A DNA stretch of 7,382 nt. It comes from an uncultured Thermoleophilia bacterium (GTDB taxonomy: Bacteria; Actinomycetota; Thermoleophilia; Gaiellales; F1-60-MAGs149). Where the stretch lies: NCBI GenBank assembly GCA_902806305.1, contig CADCWC010000192.1, forward strand, positions 1 through 7,382. The letters run 5' to 3'. The notes under the pieces are model-generated. The model ran no database searches. It saw nothing but the letters and a program-made list of their open reading frames with translations, and was not told where the DNA came from. Position 1 is the stretch's first letter. Every line of letters begins with the position of its first letter. Positions 1-6,323 of this stretch are shown in pieces. Made by a program: the position numbers and the translations under genes.

Positions 1-903
1 CCGGCCGGACGAGGACGAGAAGTAGGTGGACGCGATCCGGCCGCCGTAGGTCAGGATCTGGCCCGCCGTGGCGGCCACCGCGGCGTCGGTGGCGTCCGTC
101 TCCGCCGCCACACCGCCGTAGACCTGGCTGCGGACGTCGGGGAACACGTCGAACTCGCCGCTCGGCTTGCGGACCGCGAGCGCGTAGGTCCGGGCGGCCA
201 CGGCCTGCGCCTGCAGCGCCGCGGGCCGCCAGTAGGAGGGCGACTCGCGCGCCACGACGCCCCGCACGTAGTCGTCGAGCGGCAGGTCGTTGACGACCCG
301 CACGCGGCCGCCGTCGATGCTCAGCACGAGGGCGCCGCGGTAGCTCGACGTGCCGACGGTCAGCGGCTCGGGGGCCCCGAGCCGCAGTCGACGACCACGG
401 GCCCGCTCCGCGCCGCCCGCGTCGCCCAGCACGAGCACGCCCTGCACCACCCGGACCTGGAGCGCGAGCGGGCCGGTGGCCCGCGGAGGTGGCGGCGACG
501 CGCCCGGCGGCGGCGGCGTGGTGGCCACCGGCTCCGGCAGCGCCGCGGCGAGCCCGTCGTCCGCGGCGAGCGTCGTCCCCGTCCGCGGCACGGTGATCGA
601 CACGCGCGGGCGAGCCGTCAGCAGCACGCGGATGCCGGCCTGCGGCGAGGGTGTCAGCACCGCGCCCGGGTAGTAGCGGCCGAGGATGGCGCGGACGTCC
701 TGGCCCGCCGTCGCCATGCCCTGCGCGCCGTACTGCGACATGCCGATCCCGTGTCCGTAGCCGCGACCCGTGAGGGTGAAGACCGGCGTCGCCACGGCGG
801 CCGGGACGGACACGCAGGCGGTGGCGAGCGTGGCGAGCACGACGAGCCGTCGCCGTCGGACGCCCGCTCGCGACGGTCCCTGGTGGCGCTGCAGCACGGC
901 CAT
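1..903 (-). CDS. SpoIID/LytB-domain cell-wall protein (C-terminus cut by window edge)
   Basis: Reading leftward from the ATG at 903-901, all 301 codons to the window edge are open. Residues 1-39 look like a Sec signal peptide: a basic stretch (RRRR near 16-19), a hydrophobic core and an AVA-type cleavage site. Residues 46-62 carry the glycine/histidine motif GRGYGHGIGMSQYGAQG, followed by an ILGRYYPGA segment (about 73-81). Residues 122-141 are a proline-rich linker. The SpoIID core starts near 182: LPLDDYVRGVVARES (207-221), then LQAQAVAARTYAL (230-242), and it continues to a serine-rich YFSSSSGR at the cut. SpoIID-family proteins are lytic enzymes or amidase enhancers acting on peptidoglycan; Glu220 matches the position of the catalytic glutamate in Bacillus SpoIID. 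A role in cell-wall remodelling outside the membrane is inferred, and sporulation is not implied. In Bacillus SpoIID the GHGxGMSQ motif lies at the C-terminal end, whereas here it precedes the core. A weak GGGA lies 5' of the ATG. It is probably the last visible gene of the run with DUF1800 and DUF1501. Confidence 0.9.
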   Translation of the reverse strand, partial: MAVLQRHQGPSRAGVRRRRLVVLATLATACVSVPAAVATPVFTLTGRGYGHGIGMSQYGAQGMATAGQDVRAILGRYYPGAVLTPSPQAGIRVLLTARPRVSITVPRTGTTLAADDGLAAALPEPVATTPPPPGASPPPPRATGPLALQVRVVQGVLVLGDAGGAERARGRRLRLGAPEPLTVGTSSYRGALVLSIDGGRVRVVNDLPLDDYVRGVVARESPSYWRPAALQAQAVAARTYALAVRKPSGEFDVFPDVRSQVYGGVAAETDATDAAVAATAGQILTYGGRIASTYFSSSSGR

Positions 904-944
904 CGGTCCCAGCAGGCTAGCGGACCGACGTGGCCCGGGCCCGG
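904..944. other. 41-base gap between the DUF1501 and SpoIID genes
   Basis: This short spacer separates the DUF1501 stop from the SpoIID start, both on the minus strand. It contains the self-complementary run GGCCCGGGCC (932-941) but no T-tract after it, so a terminator is not supported. The spacing allows co-transcription; I see no convincing promoter. Confidence 0.4.
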
Positions 945-2351
945 TCAGGCGGCCATCAGACGGGTCGGTGTGCCGCGGTAGCCGGGCAGGACGCGGCCTG
1001 CCTCCGTCCCGAGATGCTGCTCGAGCAGTCCCGCGTAGACGTCGCGGAAGTCGATCGCGACCCGGATGTTGCCGTCGGTCCGGTCGAGTCGGCTCAGGTC
1101 CCAGGCGTCCGCGTGGAGGCCGGCCCGCACGCGCGGCGAGACGAGCAGCATCAGGCCGCCCGCGCCGTGATCCGTGCCGTTCGAGTCGTTGTCGTCGACG
1201 CGTCGTCCGAACTCCGACCAGACCATCGTCACCACGCGCCGGTCGAGTCCGCGGGCGGCCAGATCGGCCTGCCACGCGACCAGCGAGTCGCCCAGGTCGG
1301 CGAGCTGCGCGCCATGCTGGGCGGGCTGGTCGTCATGCGTGTCGTAGCCGCCCGCCGCCCGCACGGTGGCCACGCGGATGCCGAGGCCGGCGCCGAGCAT
1401 CCGGGCGAGGTTGCGCAGGCCCTTGCCGGTGTCGGTGTCGGGGTACGCGACGGGCGTCGGCGGCAGGTTCTCGTCCTTGACCGCCGAGAGCGGCGCGAGT
1501 GCCGAGCGGACCTGGACGGTCTGCCGGGCGACGGCCACCGCCCGGCCGAGCGCGGGCGTGCGGGGCTCGCCGCCGAGGCTCGCGAACGTCCGCATCATCG
1601 CGTCCGGGTCCCAGACGACGGGCGACCAGAACCGGAAGTCGCCCGGCGCGACGAGGGCGCAGGTGGGCGCGCGCCGGGAGAGGAGGAGCTCGTCGGTGCC
1701 GAACTGCACCGCCACGCCCTGCAGCGGGTTCGACACGTCGCCCGCGACGTCCAGGTAGCGGCCGAGCCACCCGTCCGCGGCGTGCTCGTCGAGGGTGCCG
1801 GTGCGCCAGAAGTGCGACGAGTGGAAGTGCGAGAAGTCCGGGTTCGGGTAGTCGATGGCGGGCAGCACCGCGAGCTGCCCGCTGTCGAAGAGCGTCCGCA
1901 GGCCGACGGCCTGCGGGTGCCAGCCGAGCGCCGCGTGACCGGGCAGCGGCAGCGCGCGCTCGGCGGGGATGCCGATGCGCCGGCGCCGGGCGTCGTAGAC
2001 GGAGCGGTCCTGACCGGCCACCGGGATGAGCGTGTTGAGGCCGTCGTTGCCGCCGTCGAGGTAGAGCGTCACGAGGATCGGCGCGTCGGCCGCCTCTGCG
2101 CCGGCCGCCGCGGCCTGCTCGAGCAGCGTCCGGGGGCCGAGGCCGCCGACCGCGCTGAGGGCGAGGAAGGCGCCCACGCCGCCCTGCAGGAACTCGCGGC
2201 GGGACCGACCCTCGGCCAGGAAGGAGGCGGCGCCGCCCTCCAGGAGGTCGTGCGGGACGGGGACGGCGGGGGCGGCCGCGTGACGGAGCGCCCGCCGGCG
2301 CGAGAGCAGGGTCCGACGGTGGTCGTCGCAGCCGTGATGCGAGGCGGTCAT
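945..2351 (-). CDS. DUF1501 family protein with twin-arginine signal
   Basis: This is a 468-residue protein of the DUF1501 family, whose members share an alkaline-phosphatase/sulfatase-like fold but have no firmly assigned reaction. Family landmarks in order are LYLDGGNDGLNTLIP (96-110), FSHFHSSHFW (173-182), GGYDTHDDQ (334-342) and WSEFGRRVDDNDSNGTDHG (378-396). The Asp, His and Asn residues of the first and last motifs are where metal ligands would be expected by analogy with alkaline phosphatases; that is inference. A twin-arginine signal, SRREFLQ (50-56), is followed by a hydrophobic stretch and an AAAAGAEA cleavage-like region (80-87), so the protein should be exported folded. The signal is preceded by an unusually long basic N-region with a second arginine cluster (SRRRALR, 17-23) and Cys8. 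The ATG at 2351 was chosen because it lies 4 bases after the DUF1800 stop; the frame stays open upstream to 2534, but that stretch lies inside the DUF1800 gene and reads as an overlap artefact. The length suits the family. The two genes commonly occur side by side and probably act together. Confidence 0.92.
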   Translation of the reverse strand: MTASHHGCDDHRRTLLSRRRALRHAAAPAVPVPHDLLEGGAASFLAEGRSRREFLQGGVGAFLALSAVGGLGPRTLLEQAAAAGAEAADAPILVTLYLDGGNDGLNTLIPVAGQDRSVYDARRRRIGIPAERALPLPGHAALGWHPQAVGLRTLFDSGQLAVLPAIDYPNPDFSHFHSSHFWRTGTLDEHAADGWLGRYLDVAGDVSNPLQGVAVQFGTDELLLSRRAPTCALVAPGDFRFWSPVVWDPDAMMRTFASLGGEPRTPALGRAVAVARQTVQVRSALAPLSAVKDENLPPTPVAYPDTDTGKGLRNLARMLGAGLGIRVATVRAAGGYDTHDDQPAQHGAQLADLGDSLVAWQADLAARGLDRRVVTMVWSEFGRRVDDNDSNGTDHGAGGLMLLVSPRVRAGLHADAWDLSRLDRTDGNIRVAIDFRDVYAGLLEQHLGTEAGRVLPGYRGTPTRLMAA

Positions 2352-2355
2352 GGGA

Positions 2356-3702
2356 TCAGTGCACCTGGGCGTCGGGGCCGGCGAGGAGGAGGTGGCGGAG
2401 CACGCGGCGGCGCTCGGCCGTCGAGTGCCGGTCGGAGCGGTACCGCGACGTGACGCTCGCGGCGTAGCTGCGGAGCGCGGCGTCGGTGGCCGTCGACGTC
2501 CACGGCGCGCCGGTGAAGGCGACCGCGTCGGCAAGTGCGGCCTCCGGCGTCTCGTCCTGCGGCACGACGTCGTCGGCGAACTCGTGCTGCTGCAGGAGGA
2601 CGCTCATGGCGCCGAAGCGGGCCTTGACGGAGGCGGTCGAGAGCCAGTGCTCGCCGACCGGCCAGCCACCGACGTTCGGCGGGTTGAAGAGCGACTGTCC
2701 CATGCCCTGCAGGAGCCACACCCACGAGTCGCGGACGATCGGCGTGCCGGTGGCGCGGAGCGCGCCGACCAGGTAGACCACCGGCGACTTCACCATGTCC
2801 GGCTCGTCGAGGTTCGCGTACAGCGCCGGGGCGCGCAGGATCGCCGCCACGACGGGGCGCAGCTCGCCGCCCGAGCGGCGGTACGTCCGGACGAGCGCAC
2901 GGAGGGTGGCGCGCGGCGGCGGACCCGGCGCGAAGTAGCCCCAGAGCTTCGTGCAGAGGAACGGCGCGTGGGCGGGGTGGGCCAGGCAGAGCCGAACGAC
3001 GTCGTCGGGCCGGAGCCGTCCGCGGTGCCCGAACAGGCGCTTGACCCCCGGGTCGTGGCGCCGCTCGTCCCACCCGAACCGCTTGCGATCCCAGTCGTAG
3101 GTGAAGCCCGTCAGCGCGCGCGCCGCCTCGCGGACGTCGCGCTCCCGGTAGCCGGAGCCGAGCGTGAACAGCTCCATGAGCTCGCGGGCGAAGTTCTCGT
3201 TGGGCGAGTCGCGGTGCGAGCCCGGCAGGTCGAGCCAGAGCTGCATGGCGCCGTCGCGCAGGAGCGCCCGGGTCAGGCGGCCGAAGTTCCCGAGCGCGTG
3301 ACGCCGCAGGAGCCGGTTCTGGGCCAGCATCAGACGGGCGTTGCCGACCTTGTCGTTCGAGGTCGCGAAGTGGTCGTGCAGGTTCAGCGTCATGCGCTCG
3401 ACGAGCGGTGCGTCCGTCCGCACCATCCGGTCGAGCCACCACAGCTGATCGTGGCCCCAGCGGTCGAAGGGTTGGAGCGGGACGCGACGACCGTCGCTCT
3501 CGACGACCGGCGCGGAACCGACCAGGGCGCCTGCGCCGCGCGGTGCGAGCAGGCCACGGATGGCCGCCTCGAGCCCGGCCTCGCGCAGCCGCGGGCGATC
3601 GGCCGGGGCGGGTCCGAAGCCGGCGCGCCAGAAGAGCCGGTCGATCGCGGCCGCCGCGTCGGAGACGGCGAGTGGTCCGAGGGGCGACACCACGCTCCCC
3701 AT
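2356..3702 (-). CDS. DUF1800 family protein
   Basis: This 448-residue protein has the full set of DUF1800 landmarks: a start of the type AIDRLFWRAGFGPAPAD (19-35), RMTLNLHDHFATS (103-115), NENFARELMELFTLG (168-182), EAARALTGFTYDW (192-204), HDPGVKRLFGHRG (216-228), KSPVVYLVGALRATG (305-319), and the hallmark LFNPPNVGGWPVGEHWL (338-354). The protein is complete, ending in the usual LLLAGP-type tail. No reaction is established for the family; it is known mainly as the partner of DUF1501 proteins. The start at 3702 was chosen because the RAGFG motif normally sits within the first 20-40 residues. The frame remains open upstream to 3924, but that extension (rich in Arg and Ala) crosses the divergent promoter region and the start of the opposite gene. 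No convincing signal peptide or twin-arginine motif with a hydrophobic core follows either start. It is the first gene of the leftward run, and its TGA lies 4 bases before the DUF1501 ATG, so the two are almost certainly co-translated. Confidence 0.92.
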   Translation of the reverse strand: MGSVVSPLGPLAVSDAAAAIDRLFWRAGFGPAPADRPRLREAGLEAAIRGLLAPRGAGALVGSAPVVESDGRRVPLQPFDRWGHDQLWWLDRMVRTDAPLVERMTLNLHDHFATSNDKVGNARLMLAQNRLLRRHALGNFGRLTRALLRDGAMQLWLDLPGSHRDSPNENFARELMELFTLGSGYRERDVREAARALTGFTYDWDRKRFGWDERRHDPGVKRLFGHRGRLRPDDVVRLCLAHPAHAPFLCTKLWGYFAPGPPPRATLRALVRTYRRSGGELRPVVAAILRAPALYANLDEPDMVKSPVVYLVGALRATGTPIVRDSWVWLLQGMGQSLFNPPNVGGWPVGEHWLSTASVKARFGAMSVLLQQHEFADDVVPQDETPEAALADAVAFTGAPWTSTATDAALRSYAASVTSRYRSDRHSTAERRRVLRHLLLAGPDAQVH

Positions 3703-3835
3703 CGGCAGGCGCGCCGCGACCCTTGACCGGCGCCGGCCGGCTGCTCCGCGCGCCGCCTGAGCCGCCGCACGACGGGCGCGGCGGCCGGCCGTCTCCCGCT
3801 CCGACGCGATCCGGGCAGGTGGTACCGTGCCTGCC
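3703..3835. promoter_or_regulatory. Divergent intergenic region (DUF1800 run / M16 run)
   Basis: These 133 bases separate two head-to-head transcription units and must contain promoters for both, because nothing else upstream is oriented to serve them. On the plus strand, TACCGT (3823-3828) fits the actinobacterial TANNNT -10 pattern and lies 7 bases before the ATG at 3836, which would allow a leaderless or nearly leaderless transcript. A half-matching CCGACG (3801-3806) lies 16 bases further upstream as a poor -35. TTGACC at 3723-3728 resembles a -35, but nothing like a -10 follows it at the right distance. On the minus strand I cannot identify a promoter with confidence. The palindrome CCGGCGCCGG (3727-3736) may be chance in such GC-rich DNA. 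Confidence 0.5.
3814..3835. promoter_or_regulatory. Inverted repeat GGCAGG-N10-CCTGCC abutting the M16 start
   Basis: Two perfect 6-base arms (3814-3819 and 3830-3835) enclose a 10-base spacer containing GGTACC. The element spans the AGGTGG ribosome-binding candidate and the TACCGT -10 candidate, and ends directly before the ATG at 3836. As DNA it could be a repressor site; as RNA it could hide the start region, if the transcript begins far enough upstream. Either role is inference, and a 6-base repeat can arise by chance at this GC content. Confidence 0.3.
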
Positions 3836-5104
3836 ATGTACGAGAAGCGCACGCTCGAGAACGGTGTCCGGATCCTGACCGCGCCGATGCGGGACGCGCA
3901 GTCGGTCGCCGTCTTCGTCGGCATCGCGGCGGGCTCGCGCTACGAACGGCCGGAGGCCGCCGGCATCGCGCACTTCGCGGAGCACATGTTCTTCAAGGGC
4001 ACCGAGCGGCGCCCGACCGCGCGCGACATCTCCGCCGAGATCGACGGCATCGGCGGTGAGTTCAACGCGTTCACGGGCAAGGAGCTGACCGCCTACTACG
4101 TCAAGTGCGCCGCCGCCTCGGCGCCGGTGGCGGTCGACGTGCTGACGGACATGTTCCTGCACTCCCGGTTCGACGAGGGCGAGGTCGAGCGCGAGAAGGG
4201 GGTGATCGTCGAGGAGATCAACATGTACCTCGACACCCCGCGCGACCACATCGGCCAGGTCTTCGACGACGCGCGCTTCGGGTCGAGCCCGCTCGGCAGG
4301 CCGATCATCGGCTACAAGGAGACCGTCCGGGCGGCGACGCGGCAGACGTTCCTCGACTACATCGGCGAGTGGTACCGCCCGGATCGGATCGTCATCGGTC
4401 TCGGCGGGCGGGTCGACGAGGCGCTCGTCGACGACGTGGCGGCACGCTTCTCCGGCCTGGACGGCGTCGCCACGCCGCCGCGGCCCGCGACCGAGCTCCC
4501 CGTCCAGGACGCGCCGGTCGTCCGTGTGGAGCACAAGGACTCGGACCAGGCGCACCTCGTCCTCGGCGTGGGCGGCTACCCGCTCGAGCACCCCGACCGC
4601 TACGCCCTCTCCGTGTTGCAGACCGTGCTCGGCGGCGGGATGTCCTCCCGGCTGTTCACCGAGGTCCGTGAGCGGCGCGGCCTCGCGTACTACGTCTTCG
4701 CGTACCACTCCGGCTACACGGACACCGGCACGCTGCTCGTCCAGGCGGGCGTCGACGTCAAGCGGATGGATCTCGCGGTCGGCACGGTGGCCGGCGAGCT
4801 GCGACGGATCGCCACGGAACCCGTCGGCGACGACGAGCTGCAGAAGGCCAAGCGCTTCCTGCTCGGGCGCCTCGTGCTCGGGCTCGAGGATCCGCGCGGG
4901 CAGATCCTGAACGGGCTGCGCCGCGAGCTGCTCGAGGGGCGGGCGGTCGAGCTCGAGGAGATCGAGGCGGGCGTCGAGGCCGTGACCGCCGACGACGTGC
5001 AGCGCGTCGCCTCCGACCTCGTCCGACCCGAGCGGATGACCCTGGCGGCGATCGGCCCGATCGACGACGAGGCCGCGCTCCGGCAGGCGCTCGACGCCGC
5101 GTGA
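3836..5104 (+). CDS. M16 family zinc metallopeptidase (processing-peptidase type)
   Basis: This 422-residue protein is a single-chain M16B-type peptidase. The inverted zinc motif HFAEH lies at 46-50 (His46, Glu49, His50), and the distal zinc ligand is Glu126 or Glu127 in VIVEEINMY, about 75 residues on, as the family requires. Other hallmarks are EHMFFKGTERR (49-59), GGEFNAFTGKELTAYY (73-88) and SPLGRPIIGYKE (151-162). The C-terminal half carries the substrate-binding RERRGLAY box (278-285) after LGGGMSSRLF. The N-terminal catalytic domain covers roughly 10-155 and the inactive partner domain roughly 165-340. No signal peptide is seen, so it is probably cytosolic. Family members cleave small peptides or processing intermediates; the substrate here is unknown. 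The ATG at 3836 gives the usual MYEKxTLxNG opening. An in-frame GTG at 3827, 4 bases after AGGTGG, would add three residues and cannot be excluded. In many actinobacteria an M16 gene lies beside pnp and dapB; here it instead heads a run with an amidohydrolase. Confidence 0.94.
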   Translation: MYEKRTLENGVRILTAPMRDAQSVAVFVGIAAGSRYERPEAAGIAHFAEHMFFKGTERRPTARDISAEIDGIGGEFNAFTGKELTAYYVKCAAASAPVAVDVLTDMFLHSRFDEGEVEREKGVIVEEINMYLDTPRDHIGQVFDDARFGSSPLGRPIIGYKETVRAATRQTFLDYIGEWYRPDRIVIGLGGRVDEALVDDVAARFSGLDGVATPPRPATELPVQDAPVVRVEHKDSDQAHLVLGVGGYPLEHPDRYALSVLQTVLGGGMSSRLFTEVRERRGLAYYVFAYHSGYTDTGTLLVQAGVDVKRMDLAVGTVAGELRRIATEPVGDDELQKAKRFLLGRLVLGLEDPRGQILNGLRRELLEGRAVELEEIEAGVEAVTADDVQRVASDLVRPERMTLAAIGPIDDEAALRQALDAA

Positions 5105-5130
5105 GCGGGCCGGGCGCGTCGCGTCGATCC

Positions 5131-5140
5131 GCGGTACCGC
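5131..5140. repeat. 10-base palindrome GCGGTACCGC in the M16-amidohydrolase gap
   Basis: A perfect palindrome sits in the 49-base gap (5105-5153) between the M16 stop and the next start. The identical 10-mer also occurs at 2437-2446 inside the DUF1800 gene, where it is simply coding sequence. The gap shows no clear promoter or T-tract terminator, so read-through from the M16 gene is likely. The functional meaning of the palindrome is unknown. Confidence 0.3.
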
Positions 5141-5153
5141 GAGCCTGGACGTC

Positions 5154-6323
5154 GTGAGCGCGAGCCGGCACGCCGACGAGCTGCTCGACCGCGCGCGCGG
5201 CCGGCTGCGGCTGCTGCTGCCGTCGGACACCGTCCTCGCCGACGCGCACACGCACCTCGGGCTCGACGAGGACGGCATGCGCCTCGATCTCGCGAGCCTG
5301 CTCGACGACATGGACCTGCACGGCATCGAGCGGGCGCTCGTGTTCCCCCTGAACGAGCCCGACCGGCACCCCGGCTACCGCGCCCCCAACGACCGCGTGC
5401 TCGGCTGGGCCGCGGAGTCGGGCGGCCGGCTCGTCCCACTGGCCCGACTCGACCTCTCGGAGGATCCGATCGGCGAGGCCGAACGCTGCTTCGCGGCGGG
5501 CGCGCGCGGCATCAAGCTGCACCCGCGCGCCCAGGCCTTCGCGGTCGACGACTCGCGCCTCGAGCCGGTGTTCGCGCTCGCCGAGCGCCACCGGTTCCCG
5601 ATCCTGATCCACGCCGGCCGCGGGATGCCGCCGATCGGCGAGGCGCTGGCGCAGGTCTCCGAGCGCCACCCGGGCGCCATCCTGATCCTGGCCCACGCGG
5701 CCATCGTCGACCAGGGCCGCATCGCGAGCCTCGTCGCGGGCCGCCCGAACGTCTTCTTCGACACGTCGACGTGGGGCGCCGTCGACGTCCTCGCCCTGCT
5801 CGCCCACGTCTCGCCCGAGCAGCTGCTGTTCGCCGCCGACGTCCCGTACGGGAACTTCCTCACCTCGCTGACGATGCTGGCCTCGATCCTCGAGCAGCTC
5901 GACGTGGACGACGACATCCGACGGGGCATCGTCGGCGGGACGCTCGAGGGCATCATCGCGGGCGAGCTGCCGACGCTCTCGCCGCCCGTCGGGCCGGTGG
6001 AGGGCAGCTACCGGCACACGGCCATGCGCGTCCACAGCTACCTGGCCGCCGCGACGCCGCTCATCTGGACCCGCCAGCCCGACGTCATCGGGTTGATGGG
6101 ACTCGCGCTGACCGCGGCCTCCGAGGGCGGGGACGAGCTCGCGGGCGTGCCGGAGCTGATCGAGGCGGCGGGCCGCCTGTGGGCGGAGGCGCCCGCCTCG
6201 GTCGACGGGCAGGGCACGCCCATCTCGGCCTGGGCGACCCACATGCGGAAGGTGTACGCGCTCGTCCACCTGGCCCAGGTGGCGCTCTTCTGTCCCCGGG
6301 CCGCGGCACGGGTGCCGGTGTGA
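5154..6323 (+). CDS. Amidohydrolase (amidohydrolase_2 type) with extra C-terminal region
   Basis: This 389-residue protein has a metal-dependent hydrolase TIM barrel over roughly residues 25-270. Visible ligand motifs are DAHTHLG (30-36, the HxH pair His32/His34), GIKLHP (119-124), LIHAG (His153), LAHA (His181) and FAADVPYG (Asp229, the barrel-end aspartate). These match the amidohydrolase_2 family (decarboxylases and C-N or C-C hydrolases); the substrate cannot be read from sequence. The barrel normally ends in a GGNAxxLL-type helix; here it reads GGTLEGIIAG (261-270), with Thr in place of Asn. Residues about 273-389 form an additional, probably helical region that I do not recognise, containing SYRHTAMRVHSYL (285-297) and ATHMRKVYALVHLAQVALF (361-379). 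No signal peptide is present. The GTG start at 5154 fits the first motif at residue 30 but has only a weak GGA upstream. The last four bases overlap the next gene (GTGA), implying translational coupling to the nucleotidyltransferase. Confidence 0.87.
   Translation: MSASRHADELLDRARGRLRLLLPSDTVLADAHTHLGLDEDGMRLDLASLLDDMDLHGIERALVFPLNEPDRHPGYRAPNDRVLGWAAESGGRLVPLARLDLSEDPIGEAERCFAAGARGIKLHPRAQAFAVDDSRLEPVFALAERHRFPILIHAGRGMPPIGEALAQVSERHPGAILILAHAAIVDQGRIASLVAGRPNVFFDTSTWGAVDVLALLAHVSPEQLLFAADVPYGNFLTSLTMLASILEQLDVDDDIRRGIVGGTLEGIIAGELPTLSPPVGPVEGSYRHTAMRVHSYLAAATPLIWTRQPDVIGLMGLALTAASEGGDELAGVPELIEAAGRLWAEAPASVDGQGTPISAWATHMRKVYALVHLAQVALFCPRAAARVPV

Noticed and set aside
923..946. GC-rich inverted sequence between DUF1501 and SpoIID as a transcription terminator
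   Set aside because: The complementary parts are short or have no loop, part of it lies in the DUF1501 stop region, and no T-tract follows on the minus strand.
930..2453. A 507-codon plus-strand open frame opposite DUF1501
   Set aside because: It has Arg/Val/Gly-rich composition and no domain motif, while the opposite strand encodes a full DUF1501 protein.
3723..3728. TTGACC as a -35 box for the M16 gene
   Set aside because: The sequence 16-18 bases downstream is all G/C with nothing like a -10 element.
3703..3924. A longer DUF1800 protein starting at 3837 or 3924
   Set aside because: The added residues are Arg/Ala-rich without family motifs, contain no convincing export signal, and would overlap the start of the divergent M16 gene.
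2348..5326. A 992-codon open frame on the minus strand, running under the M16 gene and DUF1800
   Set aside because: Its translation is low-complexity Arg/Ala/Pro/Gly sequence without motifs, and it lies out of frame with the well-supported DUF1800 and antisense to the M16 gene. Long spurious frames are expected at this GC content.
5771..6319. An upstream extension of the nucleotidyltransferase frame
   Set aside because: The extension reads through the amidohydrolase in another frame and is Arg/Ala-rich. The GTG at 6320 overlapping the stop is the natural start.
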